A DNA stretch of 64,000 nt from Alistipes dispar (GTDB lineage: Bacteria > Bacteroidota > Bacteroidia > Bacteroidales > Rikenellaceae). Shown one piece after another: positions 34,527 through 43,609 of this stretch. Made by a program: the position numbers and the translations under genes. The stretch covers positions 1,832,001 through 1,896,000 of the forward strand of contig NZ_AP019736.1 of assembly GCF_006542685.1 (NCBI RefSeq). Reading direction: 5' to 3'. The notes under the pieces were generated by a model. The model had not been told where the DNA came from. It saw nothing but the letters and a program-made list of their open reading frames with translations, and made no database searches. Positions within the stretch are counted from its first letter, which is position 1, and each line of letters starts with the position of its first letter.

Positions 34527-37500
34527 ATGAAACGATTGAATCAGTTGTTGCGAATCCTTTTGCCGTCGGGCGTGCTTGCGCTCTGCGCGGCAGGATGTAC
34601 GACCGACGGGGTCGATGACTCCCGCTCCGGACGTCCCGGGGCCGTGGAACTGGTGCTCGGAGTCTCCGTTTCGGGCGACAAGGCGCTTTCGCGGGCCATG
34701 ACCGCGGGGCAGGAGAGCGAGGTGGCGGAACTGACCGCGCTGGTTTTCGGTGCCGATGACGACGGGTATCGCTACACGGCGAAAACCCAGGTGAAAGGCC
34801 CCGGCGAATACCGCATCCTGCTGGAACGTCCGGTCGGATCGGGCAAGGAGCGGTTGTATCTGGTGCTGCTGGCCAATTTGGACGAGGAGACGCGGAAGCT
34901 GTTGCCCTCTTCTTCCGATGTAGGCGTGTCGGGCGGGACGCTGCTCGAGCGGATCGTATCCGTCTGCGAGGACCGGTGGCCCGCGCAGAACGCGCAGGGC
35001 GAGGAGCTGCGCCCGATTCCCATGTGGGCGCAGTCCGGGGCCTTCGAGATCGACCGGGATACGGAGGAGGCCGACGTGAAGCTCGCTCCCGTCTCCCTGC
35101 TGCGTGCGCTGGCGCGTCTCGACCTGAAGATCGACGATACGGCGCTCGACGGGAGCGGCATGACGTTCACGCCGACCGCCTTCTTCGTCTGCAATGCCCG
35201 GACCTCGGGCCGCGTGTCGCCCGACCCGGCGGTGTTCGACGCATCGGGCAGGCGGGTCACGGCGCCTACGGTTCCGTCCGGCAGCGCGTCCGGCCGGTTC
35301 GCCTATGCCTTTCCGGAAGGTTCGGGGGAGCTCGTGCGGACGATTTACCTCTTCGAAGCCCCTGCCGACGATCCGGTGTACGGGATTCTCGAAGGCGTGT
35401 TCTCCGCGCCGACCCTTCCGGATCCGGTTCCGTGCTACTATTATGTCGGGTTTCGCGGCAAGGACGACGCGGATACGTCTCCCGTGCTGCGCAACCACCG
35501 CTATACGCTCGTCGTACCCGTGAAGGGACCCGGTGCGGTGTCGGAGGAGGATGCGTTGAAGGGAACGCCCGTGGAGGACGTCGCGCTTTCGGCCGTTCCC
35601 TGGACCGAAGACTACACCGATGACGATTCGTCGATGGATCTCAAGGACCGGAAGGTTCCTGTCGTGCTCCGTCTGAAGGTGCAGTCCCCTTCGGTCGTCC
35701 CGGTGAAGACCCGGGCGGCCGACGCCGCCTCCGCGGGGATGCACGTCTCGGTACTGCAATATTTTTCGGACGGGCAGGACTGGGTGCTGCGGGCCGTGAC
35801 GTCTTCCCTGCTGGCCGTGTACGATCCGGCGAAGGACGAGTATGTGTGCAGGACCGAACTGATTCGCTCCGATTCCGAACGCGAACAGCGGATCGCGGTC
35901 TTTGCGGCGGATGCGAACTCGGACCCGCAGTCCGAGTCCGTCGATGGGGCGAATCCCCAGACGCATCCGTCGATCGGCCGGCTGTTCGAAGCGTACAGCG
36001 TCGGCAGCACGGTTTCCGAGGGAACCTATACCTCGTCGGGAATTTCGGCGGCCCGTTCCCATCTGACCGAGGGCGATACGATCGGCGTGAACATGGTGCG
36101 GGCTCTGGCGCGCATCGACTTCGGGGTGGGCATGGAGACCGACCCGGCGAAGAATCCGGATTATACGACCGCGACGGGAAAGATCGCCTCGGGTTCGTTC
36201 GAGGTGACGAGCGTGTCGCTTTACAATGCCTATAGCCGTTCGGCGCTCTTCCCCGAACTGGGGCATGCCGCGGCGATCGAGGAGTTCCGCAAGGGTCGTG
36301 TGTCGCGGCCTGCGCAGCCGGCGTGGAGAAAGAGCAAGCCCGGCTATTTCCTCCGGCAGCCCGTTCCCTTCTCCTATGCCGACAACCTGTCGCTCGGGAA
36401 CCATGTCGGGGAGTCGCCTCTCGTGGCCTACGGCGATCCGGCTCCGATCGGGGCGGATTCGGTCTGCGAATCGTATCTGATCGTCGAGGGCCGGTACACG
36501 GAGGCCAATCTGGACGGGACCTCCACGAATTACCGCAAATCCTATTACCGGATCGACTTCGTGTGCGACGGGAAGCCAGTGCCGCTGTTGCGCAACCATC
36601 GCTATATCGTCAATGTCGTCGCCGTGAGCGGTCCGGGAGCCGCCCGGCCGGAGGACGCCACCTCCGAGAACCTGACGGCCGAGATCACGGTCGATGACCA
36701 GAATTCGGCCATGGACATCGTCACCGACGGACACTATTATCTGGGTCTGAATCCGCGTATGCTCTTTTTCAACGGGTTGGGTTATCCGACCGAGACCCAG
36801 TACGAGGGCGACCTTTCGACCGATGCTCCGGCATGGACCGCGGCGCTTTCGGAGGACTATCCGAAGAACTGGAGCTCGAAGTACGTACTTGTCGATCCTT
36901 CGGGTGGGGCCGGAAAGAATCGGCGGTTCGTCCGGGTGAACGACGGTACGCAGGACGGCCGGCTGCCCGAGCTCGTGTCGGATGCGCGTCATGCGACGGT
37001 CCGGGTGACGGCCGGCAACCTCGCGGATTCGCTGACGATCATCCAGTCGCCTGTGACGGCCGAGGATTTCCGTTTGTACGTCGAACCGGCGTCGTGCGCT
37101 TGCTACGAAACGGAAGTACCCGTGCGGGCCTATATCGACTCCCGGTTCGCTTCGATGGCATGGAGTGCCGGGAGCTTCTGGCCTTCGGGAAGCGCCGTTC
37201 CGGGGCATTCGTATTATCTCGGCGAGACGTCGGGCGTGTTCGACGGCGGCATTCAGGGCAGCGGTCCGCAGCAGGGGAAGGCGTTCCGCGAAGTGAAGGG
37301 GCGGTTCAACACGTATAATAATACGGCGAACGACATCGTGGTCGGTGCGAAATTTTCCCTGACCGGATACACCCATGCCGCCGTATCGGGTTCCGCACTG
37401 GTTACGCAGCATGCGGCGGAGAAGACGCCGCTGCGTGTGAAGGTCACCTACCGGGTGCGTTATACTGCGGTGAATCCATCGACGGGTACGTCTTATTACG

Positions 37501-39251
37501 GTTCCGAGACGAACGGTTCTTCGGCGATCTATTCGGTCGCATCCGGTTCGGCGACGCAGACGATCGAATTTCCGAACGAGCCCGATCTGGTTTATTATTC
37601 GGATGTTAACAGATGGGGTAATAATTTCACACGGGGTGCGGTGATTCAGCTCGCACCCGACTGCGAAATTCCGGAGGCGGATATTTCGATGACGTCGGGT
37701 GCCGGTGCGGTTTCGGCTTACGCATTCAGTGCCTATACGGATTTAGGTCAGTTTCTGTCCAGCGATAAGTTCATGTTCGTCCCTTCCGGGGTCACCGAGA
37801 ACAAGACGATCACCAAGAGCCAAAGCAACTGGTATTACTTGCTGGTTCCGGAGATGACCTACCTGAAGGCCGATGCGAGCGCTACGGTCACCGTTTCCAC
37901 GAAGTGCGGCCAGTCGCTCAAACTGGTGTTTTCCCGCAAGAAGGCCGTCCCGGCGCTGGAGGCCGTGCCTGCGGAGTTCACCGTTCCCAATACGAAGGGG
38001 TCGGACCGGATCGCGGTCCGGGTCTCGCCCAAACACATGGGCTGGACGGTGTCGAGCGATGCGTCGTGGCTTACCGCAACGCCCGCCAAAGGGTATTACA
38101 GCCCAGACCCGTGGAGCGTGCAGATCAATTATGAGGCCAATACCGGAGGCGACCGGACCGGGCATCTCACGTTCAGACACCAGGACGGAACGGTCTCCAA
38201 AATCGTCACCGTACATCAGACTACGGGTGTCCAGTCGCTGTCGGTTTCCCCCGCATCGCTGTCGTTCGTCCCGAAGGGCGGTTCGCAGCAGATCCAGGTG
38301 ACGACCGAGAACGGCGGCGGCTGGAAGGTGCAGTCGAAGCCCGATTGGATCACCCTGACGCCGGCGGGCGGCTCCGGCGGCAAGGTGACGGTCGCGTGTG
38401 CGAAAAATTCGCTCAAAAACGACGATCCTTCGGCTGTCCGGAAGGGAGAGATCGTGCTCGTGCATACGAAGAATGCGAAAATCGTCCGCAAGATCGCCGT
38501 TTCGCAGCCTCATTATTATTTCAAGGTCGAAGGTCAGATTCCGGCTTGGGTCTCGGCCGACGGCGGTTCCTATGCGTTTACGATCACGACCCGCGGAACG
38601 ACATGGAGTCAGACGGCGACTTCCGGCGGCTGGCTTTCCGATCTTTCGCCCTCGAAAGGCGGCGACGAGACGAGCAGTCTGGTGCGTACGTCCGTTACGT
38701 ACAAGGTGCAGCCGAACCGCGGCTCGGCCGACGAGTTTTCGGCCCCGCATCGGCAGGGATACTACAATATCACGTGGCCCGGCCTTTATGTGATTTCCTA
38801 TTACGTGGACCAGTATGCCTGGACGGGCGATCCCGGCATCATGATCATGTCGCCGGTCTATCCGACGCAGGCCAACACCTGCCCGCCGGGCTACCGTATG
38901 CCCCGTTACGGAGGCCCCCGGACCTACGATTACACCGAGCGGCTGAAGAACGGCCTGATCGTCGCCGGACTGGATACCTATCCCGGATACTGCCGGTTCT
39001 ACACCTATCCGGAGACCGACGAACATTCGAAATGGTACAATAACATGAAGCCCGTATGGTTTCAGCCCATGGGCGAGTACAGCAGCTATCCCTATTTCCT
39101 GGTGGGCGTGAAGGCCCGTTACGGGGATTCGTGGACGATACCCGATACCTTTGGAGGTATCAATGCTCCCAGCGAGAGCGGCTTATTCTATCCGTGGCAC
39201 ACGCTGATGGCTTTCCGGGTCTGTCTGAAAAAATCGGTATGGGGAAACTGA
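34527..39251 (+). CDS. Giant fimbrial tip adhesin with BACON-like repeats
   Basis: This 1574-aa lipoprotein precursor (Cys24) begins ELVLGVSVSGDKALSRAMTA with Arg56 at the maturation position. Two Mfa-like modules end with LRNHRYTLVVPVKGPGAV near 325 and LRNHRYIVNVVAVSGPGAA near 690. From about 1145 to 1330 two BACON-like units follow (WTVSSDASWLTATPAKGYYS; GGWKVQSKPDWITLTPAGG) and a third less regular one. The end has NTCPPGYRMPRYGGPRTYDY near 1450 and a Trp-rich tail like Lcl/FISUMP carbohydrate-binding domains. This suggests a multi-domain glycan- or mucin-binding tip. Its large antisense open frames are shadows. It is the longest gene of the operon. Confidence 0.82.
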   Translation: MKRLNQLLRILLPSGVLALCAAGCTTDGVDDSRSGRPGAVELVLGVSVSGDKALSRAMTAGQESEVAELTALVFGADDDGYRYTAKTQVKGPGEYRILLERPVGSGKERLYLVLLANLDEETRKLLPSSSDVGVSGGTLLERIVSVCEDRWPAQNAQGEELRPIPMWAQSGAFEIDRDTEEADVKLAPVSLLRALARLDLKIDDTALDGSGMTFTPTAFFVCNARTSGRVSPDPAVFDASGRRVTAPTVPSGSASGRFAYAFPEGSGELVRTIYLFEAPADDPVYGILEGVFSAPTLPDPVPCYYYVGFRGKDDADTSPVLRNHRYTLVVPVKGPGAVSEEDALKGTPVEDVALSAVPWTEDYTDDDSSMDLKDRKVPVVLRLKVQSPSVVPVKTRAADAASAGMHVSVLQYFSDGQDWVLRAVTSSLLAVYDPAKDEYVCRTELIRSDSEREQRIAVFAADANSDPQSESVDGANPQTHPSIGRLFEAYSVGSTVSEGTYTSSGISAARSHLTEGDTIGVNMVRALARIDFGVGMETDPAKNPDYTTATGKIASGSFEVTSVSLYNAYSRSALFPELGHAAAIEEFRKGRVSRPAQPAWRKSKPGYFLRQPVPFSYADNLSLGNHVGESPLVAYGDPAPIGADSVCESYLIVEGRYTEANLDGTSTNYRKSYYRIDFVCDGKPVPLLRNHRYIVNVVAVSGPGAARPEDATSENLTAEITVDDQNSAMDIVTDGHYYLGLNPRMLFFNGLGYPTETQYEGDLSTDAPAWTAALSEDYPKNWSSKYVLVDPSGGAGKNRRFVRVNDGTQDGRLPELVSDARHATVRVTAGNLADSLTIIQSPVTAEDFRLYVEPASCACYETEVPVRAYIDSRFASMAWSAGSFWPSGSAVPGHSYYLGETSGVFDGGIQGSGPQQGKAFREVKGRFNTYNNTANDIVVGAKFSLTGYTHAAVSGSALVTQHAAEKTPLRVKVTYRVRYTAVNPSTGTSYYGSETNGSSAIYSVASGSATQTIEFPNEPDLVYYSDVNRWGNNFTRGAVIQLAPDCEIPEADISMTSGAGAVSAYAFSAYTDLGQFLSSDKFMFVPSGVTENKTITKSQSNWYYLLVPEMTYLKADASATVTVSTKCGQSLKLVFSRKKAVPALEAVPAEFTVPNTKGSDRIAVRVSPKHMGWTVSSDASWLTATPAKGYYSPDPWSVQINYEANTGGDRTGHLTFRHQDGTVSKIVTVHQTTGVQSLSVSPASLSFVPKGGSQQIQVTTENGGGWKVQSKPDWITLTPAGGSGGKVTVACAKNSLKNDDPSAVRKGEIVLVHTKNAKIVRKIAVSQPHYYFKVEGQIPAWVSADGGSYAFTITTRGTTWSQTATSGGWLSDLSPSKGGDETSSLVRTSVTYKVQPNRGSADEFSAPHRQGYYNITWPGLYVISYYVDQYAWTGDPGIMIMSPVYPTQANTCPPGYRMPRYGGPRTYDYTERLKNGLIVAGLDTYPGYCRFYTYPETDEHSKWYNNMKPVWFQPMGEYSSYPYFLVGVKARYGDSWTIPDTFGGINAPSESGLFYPWHTLMAFRVCLKKSVWGN

Positions 39252-39252
39252 A

Positions 39253-40245
39253 ATGCAGCGTATGAATATGAAACGGTTTGTCAAATACATGCTCGGAGCC
39301 GCGGCGGCGGTCATCGCCGCCGCCGCGCTCGCCGTAGCCGTCGTTACGGTCGGTTTCTACGGGGGATCTTCCGGCGGATCCGAAGAGCGGGCGTCGCGGC
39401 CGGATTCCGCGGCGCCGTATGCGGGGCCCCGCATTCCGGACGTGATGGCCGATCCCGCCGAGCGGGCGTCGTGGTTCGTCGAACGGTTCTGGGACGGATT
39501 CGATTTCCGCGATACGACGCAGTTGCGGCCGGAACGGCTCGATCCGGCCTTCGGGGAGTTCGCTTCGGCGGCCCTTTACGCCGATCCGGCGGTGCGCGAC
39601 GCGAGCCTCCGGCGGATGCTGGACAGCGCGGCCCGGGGCGGGGAGGCGGCGTTGGAGCGGTTCGCCTCGCTCGCCGAGGAGTATTTCGGTTCGCGGGACC
39701 GGTCCACGCGTTCGGAGGATGCGCTGATCTGCGCGATGGAAAAGCTGCTGGCGATGCCCGGCACGGATTCGCCGCTGCGGGACCGTTACAGGTTTCTGCT
39801 GGAGATGGCGCTGCGCAACCGTCCCGGGACTCTGGCCGCCGATATTCTCTTTACGGACAGGCGGGGTGTCGAACGGCGGCTTTCGTCCGTGCGGGCGGAG
39901 TACACGGTGTTGCTCTTCTACGATCCGGCCTGCGAGAGCTGCCGGGCCGTGGAACGCTGGATCGCCGGGTCGCCCGTGTACGGTGACTGCATCGACCGGG
40001 GGCGGCTGAAGGTCGTGGCGATCTACGCCGGAGACGACCGCCGGACGTGGCTCGACGGGCTCGGGGAGCTGCCCCGGTCGTGGATCGCGGGATACGACCC
40101 GCAACTGCGGATCGTGCGGTCGTTGTCCTACGACACGGGCGGCGTGCCGCTGCTCTACCTGCTCGACCGCGACAAGCGGGTGGTGCTCAAGGAGCCGCGG
40201 GTGGACGAACTGGAGATGTGGTTGCAACGGAATGCGGTGAAATGA
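39253..40245 (+). CDS. DUF5106/thioredoxin-like membrane-anchored protein
   Basis: This 330-aa protein has one N-terminal membrane segment (about residues 12-35, Ala/Val-rich) and faces the periplasm. Residues 45-210 are a helical DUF5106-like domain. Residues 210-330 are a thioredoxin fold with YTVLLFYDPACESCRAVERW, where CESC is the CxxC redox site, and cis-Pro in GGVPLLYLLD. It could act as a thiol oxidoreductase for fimbrial proteins. It starts one base after the tip gene stop and its own stop overlaps the protease start, so translation is coupled. ATG 39262 is a possible alternative start. Confidence 0.8.
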   Translation: MQRMNMKRFVKYMLGAAAAVIAAAALAVAVVTVGFYGGSSGGSEERASRPDSAAPYAGPRIPDVMADPAERASWFVERFWDGFDFRDTTQLRPERLDPAFGEFASAALYADPAVRDASLRRMLDSAARGGEAALERFASLAEEYFGSRDRSTRSEDALICAMEKLLAMPGTDSPLRDRYRFLLEMALRNRPGTLAADILFTDRRGVERRLSSVRAEYTVLLFYDPACESCRAVERWIAGSPVYGDCIDRGRLKVVAIYAGDDRRTWLDGLGELPRSWIAGYDPQLRIVRSLSYDTGGVPLLYLLDRDKRVVLKEPRVDELEMWLQRNAVK

Positions 40246-41456
40246 TACGGACGATTCTGCTTTTTCTGGCGGCTTTGCCGCTGGTCTCCTGCATCGGGGA
40301 GGATGCCGGCGATTCCGCGCCGGAGGGTCCGGCCCGGACGGTGCTGGTGTGGCTCGGGGGCGATAACGACCTGACGGGGGAGGTCGCGCAGAAGATCGAG
40401 GCGCTGCGTCGCGGATGGCGCCCGACGGGCGGCGCATGCCTGATCTATGCGGATTCGAGACGCGACGGCGCACGTCTGCTGCGCCTGCGGGGCGGCTGTG
40501 CGGCGGCGCCCGAGCCCTATGTCGAGACGGTCGCGGAATACGGTCCGGAAAACTCGGCTTCGGCGGAGGTTTTCGGGCGGGTTTTACGGGATGTGACGGC
40601 GGCGTATCCGGCCGATGGTTATGGATTGGTCTTTTTTTCTCATGGGAGCGGCTGGCTCCCGGCCGGAACGCTCCGCAATGCCGCAGGGGAGGCGGGATCT
40701 GCCTCTGCCTCCCCGGCATCCCGTTCTCTGGGACGCGACGACAGCGTGCCCGAAGGTGGCTCCGCGGAGATGGAACTCGCGGATTTCGCCGGGGCGATTC
40801 CGGACGGCGCACTGGATTTCATCCTCTTCGAGTCGTGCTTTTCGGCGGGCGTGGAGGTCGCCTATGCGCTGCGGCACAAGGCCCGCTACCTGCTGGTCTC
40901 GTCGGCCGAGATGCTCTCGCCGGGATTCGCTCCGGTCTATCCGACGGCCCTGCCGCTGCTTTTCGATGCGTCGCGTCCGACGGCCGATGCCCTCGCGGCT
41001 TTCGGCCGCGCCTACATGGATTACATAAACACGCTCGACGGCGCTTTCCGCTCTGCGACGCTGAGCCTTGTCGATACGTCATACATGGATGTCCTCGCTG
41101 CCCGGATACGGGAATTGCTCGGCAACTCTTCTCATAGGGCTGACATTTCAATCGGGTTGCAGCATTTCGACCGCCCGGGCAGCTACGGGGACATTCCCGC
41201 CGTACCGCGTTTCTTCGACTTCGGCCAGTGGGCCGGACGGATCGCGGGAGATGAAGTGAACGCCGTTTTCGGGGAGCAGATGAAACGCACGGTGATATGG
41301 GAGGAGAGTACGGAGCGTTTCCTGCCCTCGCAAAACGGTTTTGAAATCCGCTGCCATTCGGGCCTCACGGTCTATGTAGAGCAGCCGGAGCTTGTGAAAC
41401 TCAACGAATATTACCGCCGGACGGCCTGGTACGGGGCCGTGTGGGGCGGCAACTGA
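40242..41456 (+). CDS. Clostripain-family (C11) cysteine protease, lipoprotein
   Basis: This 404-aa protein has a lipobox (LPLVSC, Cys17), so it sits in the outer or inner membrane facing outward. The peptidase C11 core shows TVLVWLGGDNDLTGEVAQKI near 33-52, the catalytic His in YGLVFFSHGSGW (His134) and the catalytic Cys in LDFILFESCFSAGVEVAY (Cys199). Known C11 enzymes cut after Arg or Lys and belong to clan CD, as gingipains do. It overlaps the DUF5106 gene by four bases (ATGA) and is the penultimate gene of the fimbrial operon, so processing of the fimbrial subunits is the most natural role. That role is inferred. Confidence 0.87.
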   Translation: MIRTILLFLAALPLVSCIGEDAGDSAPEGPARTVLVWLGGDNDLTGEVAQKIEALRRGWRPTGGACLIYADSRRDGARLLRLRGGCAAAPEPYVETVAEYGPENSASAEVFGRVLRDVTAAYPADGYGLVFFSHGSGWLPAGTLRNAAGEAGSASASPASRSLGRDDSVPEGGSAEMELADFAGAIPDGALDFILFESCFSAGVEVAYALRHKARYLLVSSAEMLSPGFAPVYPTALPLLFDASRPTADALAAFGRAYMDYINTLDGAFRSATLSLVDTSYMDVLAARIRELLGNSSHRADISIGLQHFDRPGSYGDIPAVPRFFDFGQWAGRIAGDEVNAVFGEQMKRTVIWEESTERFLPSQNGFEIRCHSGLTVYVEQPELVKLNEYYRRTAWYGAVWGGN

Positions 41457-41457
41457 T

Positions 41458-41856
41458 ATGGAACGTTACGCTTTGTTTTGGAGTGCGCCGGGATATTGGC
41501 CGGCGATGTGTCTGGCGGCGGCGTGCGTCGCGGTCTGCTGGTTCGGAATCAGGTCGTTTGTCATCCGGCGGAAACGCCGCAGGATGGAGGATTACCGGCA
41601 ATTCGTGACCGACACCTATTGCCGGCGCGGAGAGCGGGTCCCGGCCCTTATCCTGCGCTATTACCGCCGGGAGATCGAAGCGTATAACGAGGCGCGGCGG
41701 GGGCTGCCGTTCCGCCTTCTCTGGCGGGAGGAGCCCGACGGGGAGGAGTTCCCGTCCCCTGCGCCGGAACGGTCCGCCGCGGTTCCGCCGGAGAGCGGGG
41801 AGCGCGGGCCGGGAGCGGCGCGGGGGACGCCGGGAAAGGGTCGTAAAATCCGATAG
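41458..41856 (+). CDS. Small single-pass membrane protein at the operon end
   Basis: This 132-aa protein has one membrane segment (about residues 10-33, PGYWPAMCLAAACVAVCWFGI) followed by a strongly basic stretch (RSFVIRRKRRRMEDY). By the positive-inside rule most of the protein is cytoplasmic. The C-terminal 40 residues are Pro/Gly/Glu-rich and probably disordered. It starts two bases after the protease stop. I recognise no family. The gene ends the tightly packed part of the fimbrial operon. Confidence 0.65.
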   Translation: MERYALFWSAPGYWPAMCLAAACVAVCWFGIRSFVIRRKRRRMEDYRQFVTDTYCRRGERVPALILRYYRREIEAYNEARRGLPFRLLWREEPDGEEFPSPAPERSAAVPPESGERGPGAARGTPGKGRKIR

Positions 41857-41943
41857 CTCTTAGCTCTTCCGTTCGGATCCGGCCCGGGCAGGGCGGCGGA
41901 TGCGGCGCGGAGGGGCGACAGTTTAACCTTAATAAAATTTCAG

Positions 41944-42258
41944 ATGAACAAGAGAGAATTAGTGAAGGCCGTGGCCGCCGAGAGCGGATTCACCGGCGTC
42001 GAAGCCGCCAGGGCGGCGAATGCAATGCTTCGGGTCATCGCGCAGAGCCTGCAACGGGGCGAACGAGTCTCCGTACCCGGTTTCGGAGCCTTTTCGGTCC
42101 GCGACCGGAAGGGACGCACGGGACATAACCCCGCGACGGGCAAGGCGATCCGGATCGAGGCCAAACGGGTCGTGAAGTTCAAGCCCGGCAAGGCATTGCA
42201 GTTCGATGCGGCGCCTTCGGGCGCATCGAAATCCGTCCGGAAAGGCGTCCGCCGCTGA
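41944..42258 (+). CDS. HU-family DNA-binding protein
   Basis: This 104-aa protein is a classic HU/IHF chain: MNKRELVKAVAAESGFTGVE, VSVPGFGAFSVRDRKGRTGHNPATG split across 45-70 with the Pro-containing DNA-intercalating arm, and KRVVKFKPGKAL near 78-89. A short basic tail follows (KSVRKGVRR). It bends and compacts DNA as a homodimer. It sits 87 bases after the fimbrial operon and may have its own promoter; none is clear. Confidence 0.93.
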   Translation: MNKRELVKAVAAESGFTGVEAARAANAMLRVIAQSLQRGERVSVPGFGAFSVRDRKGRTGHNPATGKAIRIEAKRVVKFKPGKALQFDAAPSGASKSVRKGVRR

Positions 42259-42342
42259 TCGGAATCCATTTTACTAACCGGGCGCCCGTCTCCGGCTCCG
42301 GCCGGGATCAGCGGCGGGACGCCGAAAATCTTACGGAAAAAT

Positions 42343-43527
42343 ATGAAAAACGCATTTGTCCGCGGCGCATTGGCCGCAACCCTGACGCTCGTCTCGGCGG
42401 GTGTCATGGCGCAGGAGAACGGTAACCGCGACGAGCGGGGAGGGATCGTGCGCGGTCCCTACGAGACCAACCGTTTTTTCGACAACATCTTCATCGGGAT
42501 CGCCGGCGGCGTGAACGTCTATCACGGCGAGAACGATTCGCACGGCGGATTCGGGAAACGGCTCGCTCCGGCGCTGGACCTCAACGTCGGCAAGTGGATC
42601 ACGCCGGCCGTAGGCGTGCGCATCGGCTATTCGGGGCTGAATGCCAAGGGATGGACCTTCGGACAGACGGCCTACGCGAAGTCCCCCGTCGGGGAAGGAT
42701 TCTATCGGGAGAAGTTCGGCGTGTCGTATCTGCACGGGGATTTCATGTGGAATCTTTCGGACGCCGTGAGCGGATACAAGCAGACGAGGACGTGGAATTT
42801 CGTGCCCTTCCTCGGGGCCGGGTGGGCCCGGTCGTACGGCAACGGGACGTATAAGAACGAGTTCGCCCTGAGTGCGGGCCTGCTCAACGACATCCGGCTG
42901 TGCGACCTGTTGGACCTGACGCTCGAAATGCGCCACCTGTTCGTGAACCAGCGGTTCGACGGGGTGGCCCGCGGCGGCCGCGGCGAGGGAATGACCTCGG
43001 TGACGGTCGGACTGTCGTTCAAACTGAACCGGCGCGGGTTCCGCCGGGTGAAGCCCGTCGCGGCGCCCGACTATACGCCCTATCTGACCCGTATCGACGC
43101 GTTGGAGAATGCCAGGAACATTCTCGAAGCCGAGAAAAAGACGCTCGCCGACGAGAATGCCCGGCTGCGTGAGCGCGAACCCGAGACGGTGCAGGTCGCT
43201 TCGGTGTCGGCGACGCCCGTGGCGCTCTTCTTCCGGATCGGGCAGGCCACGCTCGACAAGAAGGAGCTGGCGAATCTGGACTTCTACGTGAAGAACGCCC
43301 TCGAAGCCGACAGGGAGAAGGTCTTCACGCTCTGCGGCTCCGCCGACAAGGCTACGGGCACGGCGGCCGGGAATCAGCGTCTGAGCGAAAAACGCATGGA
43401 ATACGTCTATAAACTGCTCGTCGAGAAGTACGGCGTGGCGAAGGAGCGGCTGCGCAAGGTCGCCGAAGGGGACCGGAACAACCTCTTCGCGGATCCGGAA
43501 CTGAACCGTGCGGTAATCATCCGGTAG
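42343..43527 (+). CDS. OmpA-family outer-membrane protein
   Basis: This 394-aa protein has a Sec signal (ends VMAQ), an eight-strand-type barrel (about 40-230, with IFIGIAGGVNVYHG and KWITPAVGVRIGYSGL), a coiled-coil linker (about 245-280) and a C-terminal OmpA peptidoglycan-binding domain: FFRIGQATLDKKELANLDFY near 298-317, ending NLFADPELNRAVIIR. It tethers the outer membrane to the cell wall. It follows the HU gene by 84 bases. Confidence 0.92.
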   Translation: MKNAFVRGALAATLTLVSAGVMAQENGNRDERGGIVRGPYETNRFFDNIFIGIAGGVNVYHGENDSHGGFGKRLAPALDLNVGKWITPAVGVRIGYSGLNAKGWTFGQTAYAKSPVGEGFYREKFGVSYLHGDFMWNLSDAVSGYKQTRTWNFVPFLGAGWARSYGNGTYKNEFALSAGLLNDIRLCDLLDLTLEMRHLFVNQRFDGVARGGRGEGMTSVTVGLSFKLNRRGFRRVKPVAAPDYTPYLTRIDALENARNILEAEKKTLADENARLREREPETVQVASVSATPVALFFRIGQATLDKKELANLDFYVKNALEADREKVFTLCGSADKATGTAAGNQRLSEKRMEYVYKLLVEKYGVAKERLRKVAEGDRNNLFADPELNRAVIIR

Positions 43528-43609
43528 CCGCCGGAGAGAAAAGAAGTGGAAAACCCGGTTCCGGAGGGTGCGGGACTGCCTCTCCGGAACCCTTAAAAAC
43601 AATGTTTAT

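Noticed and set aside
33606..37412. Minus-strand frame of 1268 codons opposite the fimbrial tip genes
   Set aside because: Composition is His/Arg/Gly-rich as expected for the antisense of GC-rich coding DNA; the sense strand has clear lipoprotein and Mfa-like features.
39160..40812. Minus-strand frame of 550 codons opposite the DUF5106 and protease genes
   Set aside because: Arg/Pro-rich antisense frame that crosses two overlapping sense genes with clear motifs.
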